A stretch of DNA of 58,208 nucleotides, from the NCBI GenBank assembly GCA_000431795.1, contig FR887370.1, positions 1 through 58,208 of the forward strand. Reading direction: 5' to 3'. This document shows, piece by piece, positions 52,083-58,208 of this stretch (its first letter is position 1; each line of letters begins with the position of its first letter). This stretch comes from Clostridium sp. CAG:302 (GTDB lineage Bacteria > Bacillota_I > Bacilli_A > RF39 > UBA660). Both the position numbers and the translations under genes were made by a program. Below the pieces are notes generated by a model. The model was not told the origin of the DNA. It worked only from the letters and a program-made list of their open reading frames with translations, and made no database searches.

Positions 52083-53038
52083 TTATACAGATAATTTGTA
52101 TGGATTACTTTCAGAACCGTCTCCTGATTCTATCTTAATATCAGAGTTTAGATAAAGGACTGGCGCGACTCTATTCGCAAAATACAAGCCGGAACCACCA
52201 GTATACAGTAAGCCGTCCGGAGACACAAACCACGCAAGGTACGAGTCGCTGGAAGTAGGGGTTAATAGCCATCCTTTATTTGGTGCGATAATTGCTTTCA
52301 TCCAGTTGTTTGAAGTACAAGTACTATTGTTATAATAGTATAGTATTTTATCTTTACACTGACTAAAATCTACTGCATAGCCATAATCACTTGGATATGC
52401 TAAAGCTATTTTTCCTATCCATGTCGTAGGTCTAACTGTATATACTGTTGTTCCTCTTTCATATTCATATATTTGATTTGAATATATTTCGCTTGTATTC
52501 CAACCTCCTAGATTATATGTTGCCTCTGTAATCATATTTCTCGTAATATCGTTTTTTATTCCTGTACTTATAAAATCACAATCTACTGTGGCATTATTTT
52601 TACCGCTATAACATTTGCCTGATGCACTATTCCAATATAAACTCTGTCCTAGATTGTTGTCGTTAGAGTCTACTGTATAATAATCGCTTGGATTTAAAAG
52701 TTTCATTAGTCTTGCTGTAGTCCAGTCATTTTTACCATTATCAGTTTCCGCTCCTGTATTAGCATTCTTATTATCCCATGAATATGTTCCTATTTGACTA
52801 CCTCTCATTAGTTTTAATTTGCCATCAAATACCCCTATTATTCTCCATAATTCACAGTTAGTATCTGGATATGTTTCACAATTAAAATATATATAATTTT
52901 TTGGACTTGCTCCATAATATCTTATATTACCACCATCTAAATCAGTTGTAGTACCACCTAGTTTATCATTCATAAGAGATACTGAAGGTGCTGCATTATA
53001 AGTAATACTATTATTTGTTACTGTTGCCTTTGCTGCTT
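52083..53038 (-). pseudogene. 5'-truncated surface-protein cassette
   Basis: An open frame with no signal peptide. Codons before ATG 52973 continue in frame (KAAKATVTNNSITYNAAPSVSL) back to a stop at about 53042, so the true N-terminus is missing. The rest matches piece 3 of the pseudogene at 21681: NIRYYGASPKNYIYFNC, CELWRIIGVFDGK, NMITEATYNLGGW, YEYERGTTVYTVRPTTW, PSDYGYAVDFSQC. It ends in NRVAPVLYLNSDIKIESGDGSESNP. It could be a silent donor copy for recombination or a plain remnant. Its 3' end is unusually GC-rich. Confidence 0.65.
52152..52270 (-). other. GC-rich possible variable region in the cassette 3' end
   Basis: About 53 of 100 bases at 52159-52258 are G or C by my count, twice the level around it. 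The encoded stretch (SSDSYLAWFVSPDGLLYTGGSGLYFANR) lies between conserved WLLTP and APVLYL. This position and composition recall the variable region of diversity-generating retroelements. No template repeat or reverse transcriptase gene was seen in the window. Confidence 0.35.
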
Positions 53039-53100
53039 TTATTTATAAGCATTTATGAGAATTTTGTATATAATACAAATGTATACAAATAATAAATATT

Positions 53101-53154
53101 TTAAACAAAGACCTTAGGCTTTGTTTAACAGTGAGAGACTATAGGCTCGAACTG
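53101..53154 (-). repeat. Paired-hairpin element G (GCC..GTC family)
   Basis: Minus-strand orientation. First hairpin 53129-53154: core GCCTATAGTC with arms CAGTTCGA/TCTCACTG, carrying two pyrimidine mismatches. Second hairpin 53101-53128: core GCCTAAGGTC in perfect 9-bp arms AACAAA-type (TTAAACAAA/TTTGTTTAA in plus orientation). It lies just downstream of leuS. Confidence 0.9.
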
Positions 53155-53160
53155 AATAAG

Positions 53161-53190
53161 AAAAAAGATAATCAAATAAATGATTACCTT
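53161..53190 (-). terminator. leuS terminator
   Basis: On the minus strand GGTAATCA and TGATTATC pair around TTTAT and are followed by six T; the stem overlaps the end of leuS. Confidence 0.8.
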
Positions 53191-55574
53191 ATTACTATGT
53201 TAACTATTCTACCCGGAATAGTTATTATTTTTACTATTTCTTTACCTTCTAACCACTTTTTAATAATGTCACTATTTAGAGCTTCTTTTTCTAAGTCTTC
53301 TTTAGAAATATCTTTAAATACTTTAACAGTATCTCTTACTTTACCATTAACTTGAATGGCTATTTCAATGGTATCTTCAGTAGTCTTAGATTCATCATAA
53401 GTAGGCCATGGTTCATAAGTTATAGTATTATTATGTCCTAACATACTCCATAGTTCTTCTCCTAGATGAGGACATAATGGACTAAGTATTTTAACAAAAC
53501 CTTCAGCATATTCAGTAGGTAAATAACCTTCTTTATATACAGCATTAATAAAGATCATCATTTGACTAATTGCCGTATTAAAGTTAAGTGTTTCATAGTC
53601 ATTAGTTACTTTCTTTATGGTTTGATGATATATCTTTTCAAGATTTTTATTTTCTTTATCAAGAACTTTGTTTTCTTCAAATAATCTATATATTCTATCA
53701 AGGAATTTCTTTGAAGCATCTATACCAGCATTACTCCATGGTTTATCTGCTTCAAGTGGTCCCATAAACATTTCATATAATCTTAGAGCATCTGCTCCAT
53801 GAGATACTACTATATCTGATGGATTTACGACATACTCTGGATATCTCTTACCCATCTTAATATTGTTTTCTCCTAGTATCATACCTTGGTGAACTAGTTT
53901 TTTAAATGGTTCTGGTACTGGTGATATTCCTTTATCATATAGATAATTACACCACATTCTAGAGTATAATAAGTGACCAACAGCGTGTTCTGGCCCTCCG
54001 ACATATAGATCTACTGGCATCCAGTGTTTTAATAATTCTGGTTCTCCTATCTCGTTATCATTATGTGGATCGATATATCTTAAATAATACCAAGAAGAGC
54101 CTGCTGCTCCTGGCATAGTGGAAGTTTCTCTCTTACCCTTCATACCATCTATTACTACATTTTTCCATTTAGTAGCATTCTCTAATGGTGCCATACCATT
54201 CTTGCCTTTATAATCATCCATTACTGGAAGAGTAAGTGGTAACTCTTCATCTGATACTAATTTGATAGTACCATCTTCCATATGAATTACTGGTACTGGC
54301 TCACCCCAATATCTTTGACGAGCAAATATCCATTCTCTTATTTTATAGTTAACTTTCTTAGTACCTAATTTATTTTCTTCAAGATATTCTACCATCTTTT
54401 TGATAGAGTCTTCTTTATTTAAACCATTTAAGAACCCGCTATTGATGTGAAGCCCGTCTCCTGTATAAGCTTCTTTAGCGATATCGCCGCCTTCAATTAC
54501 TGGTATGATATCTAGATTAAATTTCTTAGCAAATTCATAGTCTCTTTCATCGTGAGCAGGTACTGCCATAATGGCTCCATTAGCATAACTTGCTAGAACA
54601 TAATCACTTATCCAGATAGGTATCTTTTTGTTATTTACTGGATTAATAGCATAAGCTCCGGTGAATACACCTGTTTTTTCTTTACTAGCATTTGTTCTTT
54701 CTAGTTCTGACTTAGAGGCTGATAACTTGATATAATCCTCTACTACATCTTTATATTCAGGAGTTGTTATTTCTTTTACTAGACTATGTTCAGGAGCAAG
54801 CACACAGTAGGTAGCGCCAAACAAGGTATCACATCTTGTAGTGAATACTGTGAATTCTTTATCGGTACCATCTACTTTGAAAGTAATATTAGCACCATAA
54901 CTCTTACCTATCCAGTTTCTTTGGATTTCTTTAGTGGATTCTGGCCAATCTAAATTATCTAGGTTATTTAGAAGTCTATCGGCAAACTTTGGTATATCCA
55001 TAGACCACTGTTTCATATTCTTTCGAACTACTGGATAGCCTCCTCTTTCACTCTTACCGTCTATTACTTCATCGTTAGATAGTACTGTTCCTAATTCTTC
55101 ACACCAGTTAACGGGCATATCAATATATTTAGCATAGCCATCCATATATAGTCTTTTAAATATCCACTGGGTCCATTTATAATAAGATGGATCTGCTGTT
55201 GATATTTCTCTATCCCAATCATAAGAGAAACCTAATTCTTTTAATTGTTTTTTGAATACTTTAATATTTGACTCGGTGAAGCCGCTTGGATGATTTCCTG
55301 TTTTAACGGCATATTGTTCTGCGGGTAGGCCAAAGGCATCCCAACCCATTGGATGTAAAACATTATAGCCTTGCATTCTCTTCATTCTTGATACTATGTC
55401 AGTAGCAGTATATCCTTCAGGATGGCCAACGTGAAGACCTACTCCTGATGGATATGGAAACATATCTAGAGCATAATACTTTGGTTTACTAAAGTCTTTT
55501 GTATCGGTCTTAAATGTTTTATTTTCTTCCCAATAATCTTGCCATTTCTTTTCTGTCTTTCTAAAATTATACAT
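53184..55574 (-). CDS. leuS: Leucyl-tRNA synthetase
   Basis: A bacterial LeuRS of 796 residues. HIGH-type motif PYPSGVGLHVGHPEGY, the editing (CP1) domain with TTRCDTLFGATYCVLAPEH, WIFARQRYWGEPVP, and the C-terminal anticodon-binding domain (NFNTAISQMMIFINAVY, IQVNGKVRDTV). The usual KMSKS signature reads KMGKR here, as I believe occurs in some Firmicutes. ATG 55574 after GAGGTAAC is chosen over an in-frame ATG 45 bases upstream. It overlaps the upstream membrane-protein gene by eight bases. Confidence 0.96.
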   Translation of the reverse strand: MYNFRKTEKKWQDYWEENKTFKTDTKDFSKPKYYALDMFPYPSGVGLHVGHPEGYTATDIVSRMKRMQGYNVLHPMGWDAFGLPAEQYAVKTGNHPSGFTESNIKVFKKQLKELGFSYDWDREISTADPSYYKWTQWIFKRLYMDGYAKYIDMPVNWCEELGTVLSNDEVIDGKSERGGYPVVRKNMKQWSMDIPKFADRLLNNLDNLDWPESTKEIQRNWIGKSYGANITFKVDGTDKEFTVFTTRCDTLFGATYCVLAPEHSLVKEITTPEYKDVVEDYIKLSASKSELERTNASKEKTGVFTGAYAINPVNNKKIPIWISDYVLASYANGAIMAVPAHDERDYEFAKKFNLDIIPVIEGGDIAKEAYTGDGLHINSGFLNGLNKEDSIKKMVEYLEENKLGTKKVNYKIREWIFARQRYWGEPVPVIHMEDGTIKLVSDEELPLTLPVMDDYKGKNGMAPLENATKWKNVVIDGMKGKRETSTMPGAAGSSWYYLRYIDPHNDNEIGEPELLKHWMPVDLYVGGPEHAVGHLLYSRMWCNYLYDKGISPVPEPFKKLVHQGMILGENNIKMGKRYPEYVVNPSDIVVSHGADALRLYEMFMGPLEADKPWSNAGIDASKKFLDRIYRLFEENKVLDKENKNLEKIYHQTIKKVTNDYETLNFNTAISQMMIFINAVYKEGYLPTEYAEGFVKILSPLCPHLGEELWSMLGHNNTITYEPWPTYDESKTTEDTIEIAIQVNGKVRDTVKVFKDISKEDLEKEALNSDIIKKWLEGKEIVKIITIPGRIVNIVIR

Positions 55575-56025
55575 TTTTGTTACCTCTTTTCTTTGCTGTA
55601 TTAGTCTTTTTTGGGACATTTTTATCTTTAGGAGTATCTTTTACTTTAATAGCCTTTTTAGGAGTACTTACCATACCATGTTTTTGATAGTATCTACCCA
55701 TTAGACCATATAGAATAATTATTAGTAGTATTATTATAAATATACCTACGATTAATTGCCACATCCATTTATCTAATAATTTAGATATTATTATATATGT
55801 TGTATCTATGATAAAGGTATTAACAAAAGCCGTAGCATAAATAAATTTCTTATAGTTTATTTTACTTTGATCTAATCGGTAGAGGCTAACTAAGTAATAG
55901 AATTCTACGGGTACTTTATTGGGATTATATTTAGTTTTCTTTCTTACAAAGATTAACCAATATAATATAAATACTCCAATATATACAATTAAGAATTCTA
56001 ATAATATTTTTAGTATATCTTTCAT
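55567..56025 (-). CDS. Hypothetical membrane protein
   Basis: A 152-residue protein: an N-terminal helix (ILLEFLIVYIGVFILYWLIF), a short conserved-looking segment (VPVEFYYLVSLYRLDQSKINYKK), two more helices, and a strongly basic Lys-rich C-terminal tail (from about GMVSTPKKAIKVKDTPKDK), which could touch RNA or the ribosome. AAGGAGGCATTT precedes the ATG at 56025. It lies between the GH31 gene and leuS, coupled to leuS. No family is recognised. Confidence 0.72.
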   Translation of the reverse strand: MKDILKILLEFLIVYIGVFILYWLIFVRKKTKYNPNKVPVEFYYLVSLYRLDQSKINYKKFIYATAFVNTFIIDTTYIIISKLLDKWMWQLIVGIFIIILLIIILYGLMGRYYQKHGMVSTPKKAIKVKDTPKDKNVPKKTNTAKKRGNKNV

Positions 56026-56055
56026 AAATGCCTCCTTATATATCTATGTATTATA

Positions 56056-58208
56056 CTATGATTTTTCTATATATTCAAGTAAATTTATAAATACATTTAT
56101 ATATTTTTTATCTAAACCTTTTCTTTTTAGTTTTCTTATTTTTATTCTTTTCTTTCTTATTTCTAAATCACTAAATAGTATCTTATCTAATTCTTCTTTT
56201 AAGTTTGTTCTTATTTCTAGATCAAATAAGATATTTTTTATTTCTTCATTTATTATTACATCTGATCCTACAAGTATATTAGTACCTTTGATATTTACTT
56301 TGATTTCTCTACCTACGATAGCATTATCTATTTTTATGATAAAGTCATCTCTATCATAATAAGTGCTATAACTTATTGTTTTATCTTCAATATTTACTTC
56401 AGTTATATTTCTAGTATTTTTAAATCTAAGTAAGTATGTTCTTCTGGATAATAAGTTCTTACCTTCTTCTCTTGAGATAATAAATGTATAATTATCTAAT
56501 TCATACTGATAATTAAACTTAGTTATCATGTATAAGCCTTTTTTATAGTTATTAGAATAGCCATCATCTTCGTAGAAGGAATACTCACCATTATCTAGTG
56601 GATATATATTTAGTTCTAATATACTTGGTATATCTTCTTTAATATTTATACTTGTTGGTATGATAGAACCGGCTTTAACAAATACAGGATAGTCTTCATC
56701 ACGATAGAAGTTATTATAGTATTTATTACCAGTATATTTTTTACCATTTAGGTAATCAAACCATATACCATTTGGTACATATATTTTCTTTATTGATCTT
56801 TTAATAACACTATTTTTTCTTTCAGTAATTGGGGCTATAAAGAAGTTTCTACAGAAGAAGTATTCATTCTTATATAGTGGTTCATCTATTATCTTAGGAT
56901 AATCTATATAGAATGGTTTTACTAGTCCATGCCCAGTTTTATGATAGTTATAACTTTCACTATATAGATATGGTATTAGTTTATATCTTAAATTCATATA
57001 GTATATTATATTATTTCTAATGATACTATTCCATTTCCATGGTTCTCTTTTATAGTATACTCCGCCTTCACTAGCTAAGAGAAATATTGGTGAGAAACAA
57101 GAGAACTCAATATACCTTAAGTATAATTCGTCTTCTTCAATACCACCGTGATATCCACCAATAGGATGAGCTATAAAGGATAAGCCTATGTTATATCCTT
57201 GAGAATTATATCTTGGTAATAAATTTAATGTTGTCCAGTTTACTAAGGTTTTACCACTCCAAATAATAGGATATCTATGCATAGCTATATTTGCATTTCT
57301 AGATAGTGTTAATCCTCTTATATTTTTTATATTACTTAGTCCATGGTGATAGTGGTCTATCTTCCATAAATTTATTCTATCTAATGGATTATTATAATCA
57401 ATACTATATACTGCTACTCCAAGATTATTTAAGTTATTTATAAATATATTAAAATATATACCTATCTTATCATTAGATAAAGGAATAAAGTTTACTTTAT
57501 CTAAGTTAGTATAACTACTTATATAGTTATATTCATTAGTACCTTTATTTATATAACTAGTAGGATTTATTGTTACTCCTAGTTTTATATTATTGTTATT
57601 TAAATAACTACTTATATATTTTAAATCTATACTTGGTATTAATGTACTTCCATTATGCCAATAGTCTCCAAGTAGAAATACTGATATTGGAATATTATTT
57701 ATATTGAATTTATTTACTAAATTAACTATATCACTAGTACTATAGTTATCGTTCTTATACCATATAGCTCCAAGAGCATATCTTGGTATTAGATTAGGAT
57801 AACCTGTTAAAGTGAAATAATCTGTTAGACAGCCTTCAAAATCATTATTATACATAATTAGATATAAATCTTTTATATCCTTAGGTCTTTCTATGAAATT
57901 ATCGTTTTCATCTAATACTAGAGACCCAGAATCATCTATTAGACATATTCCGTCTAAGGAATATAATCCTTTATCTAATATTATTTTATCTTTGATACTA
58001 TCTATTGAATAATTAATGGCTCGCATATTTCTTATTTCTTTGCTACCTGCCTGCCATTCTTTATTGGTACCATTTATTACTGCTTTTATATTACTACCAA
58101 AAGTAGTTGATTTGAAATCACTATCTTTTACATAAGATAAAGTAAATATACCAGTATCTATTTGAATAAGAGTATTACTTTCAGTAATAGAATATGGTAC
58201 TTTAGGGA
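56056..58208 (-). CDS. GH31-family protein, N-terminus beyond the window
   Basis: An open frame reaching the window edge; about 717 codons are visible. The GH31 layout is clear: an N-terminal mutarotase-like domain, a catalytic barrel with YSIDYNNPL (nucleophile Asp, codon 57397-57399), LTLSRNANIAMHRYPIIWSGKT, PIGGYHGG, EEDELYLRYIEFSCFSPI, and C-terminal beta domains (VFVKAGSIIP, YPLDNGEYSFYEDDG). In active members WSGDT supplies the acid/base Asp and HDIGG a second Asp. Here they read WSGKT (Lys codon 57250-57252) and HPIGG. So it is likely inactive or altered as an alpha-glucosidase. Confidence 0.85.
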   Translation of the reverse strand, partial: PKVPYSITESNTLIQIDTGIFTLSYVKDSDFKSTTFGSNIKAVINGTNKEWQAGSKEIRNMRAINYSIDSIKDKIILDKGLYSLDGICLIDDSGSLVLDENDNFIERPKDIKDLYLIMYNNDFEGCLTDYFTLTGYPNLIPRYALGAIWYKNDNYSTSDIVNLVNKFNINNIPISVFLLGDYWHNGSTLIPSIDLKYISSYLNNNNIKLGVTINPTSYINKGTNEYNYISSYTNLDKVNFIPLSNDKIGIYFNIFINNLNNLGVAVYSIDYNNPLDRINLWKIDHYHHGLSNIKNIRGLTLSRNANIAMHRYPIIWSGKTLVNWTTLNLLPRYNSQGYNIGLSFIAHPIGGYHGGIEEDELYLRYIEFSCFSPIFLLASEGGVYYKREPWKWNSIIRNNIIYYMNLRYKLIPYLYSESYNYHKTGHGLVKPFYIDYPKIIDEPLYKNEYFFCRNFFIAPITERKNSVIKRSIKKIYVPNGIWFDYLNGKKYTGNKYYNNFYRDEDYPVFVKAGSIIPTSINIKEDIPSILELNIYPLDNGEYSFYEDDGYSNNYKKGLYMITKFNYQYELDNYTFIISREEGKNLLSRRTYLLRFKNTRNITEVNIEDKTISYSTYYDRDDFIIKIDNAIVGREIKVNIKGTNILVGSDVIINEEIKNILFDLEIRTNLKEELDKILFSDLEIRKKRIKIRKLKRKGLDKKYINVFINLLEYIEKS

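Noticed and set aside
51946..52155. Plus-strand 69-codon frame next to the surface cassette
   Set aside because: It overlaps the coding end of the cassette, has no ribosome site and has low-complexity composition.
6308..53154. The paired hairpins as ordinary terminators
   Set aside because: They lack T-tracts, several lie after a separate T-tailed terminator, and the cores are conserved, which a terminator does not need.
1..58208. CRISPR array or rRNA operon
   Set aside because: No regularly spaced direct repeats and no rRNA-like sequence were found on either strand.

Overview
The window is very AT-rich DNA from a low-GC Firmicute close to the Mollicutes branch of Bacilli. Several genes end in TGA in frame (IreB, SpoVAD, the DUF2207 protein, XerD), so the standard bacterial code is used and TGA is not read as Trp. 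Ribosome-binding sites are often of the AGGTGAT type. Sporulation or spore-linked genes are present (spoVAC-AD-AE, a SpoVB-like flippase, ylbD/ylbE homologues, a SpoIIAA-like STAS protein joined to a SigF-like sigma factor). Together these suggest an uncultured gut-type, spore-gene-bearing relative of the Mollicutes; this assignment is inference. No rRNA and no CRISPR array were seen, and there is one tRNA.

Layout. 1-3.9 kb: uvrB is split by a small decayed integrative island. A displaced uvrB 5' end lies on the left and a rebuilt full-length uvrB on the right, with a NUDIX gene and integrase and helicase remnants between. 4.2-6.3 kb: IreB-RuvX-DUF1292-MltG. 6.4-10.7 kb: an M3-like peptidase, a SpoVB-like flippase and the spoVA operon. 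10.8-17 kb: a large acyltransferase with two SGNH domains, a HelD-like helicase behind a terminator-containing leader, tRNA-Met, and a ZnuA-like lipoprotein without any histidine. 17.2-21.5 kb: the str operon (rpsL-rpsG-fusA-tuf). 21.7-24 kb: a frameshifted surface-protein pseudogene. 24-31 kb: ylbD-ylbE, rodA, lgt-trxB, lemA-DUF2207-YgjP-like. 31.3-33.7 kb: a lone tnpB and the reduced spoIIA-like pair. 33.8-37 kb: XRE regulator, ComN-like, relA, dtd. 37-43 kb: natAB-like exporter, T-box-aspS, and a ClpX-like protein with a lost Walker A. 43.4-50 kb: a candidate structured RNA, YcxB-like, tcdA, rarA, a phosphoesterase, a CmpB-like membrane protein, xerD and a phosphohexomutase. 50-58 kb (minus strand): a Cys/His-rich mini-protein, a lipoprotein, an HTH protein, a 5'-truncated variable surface-protein cassette, leuS, a membrane protein, and a GH31-family protein cut by the window edge.

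The most unusual signal is a family of paired hairpins at seven intergenic sites (15 hairpins). The 10-nt core is of the form GCC...GTC with an invariant C.T mismatch. The arms differ at every site yet stay complementary, and a TAGTC-type hairpin is followed at once by a second hairpin in fixed order and orientation. I know of no described family with these properties. Other leads are the uvrB-restoring island, the STAS-sigma pair without an anti-sigma gene, a possible variable region in the 52 kb cassette, an unassigned RNA gene near 43.5 kb, and several apparent pseudoenzymes (GH31, ClpX-like, ZnuA-like, second SGNH domain).
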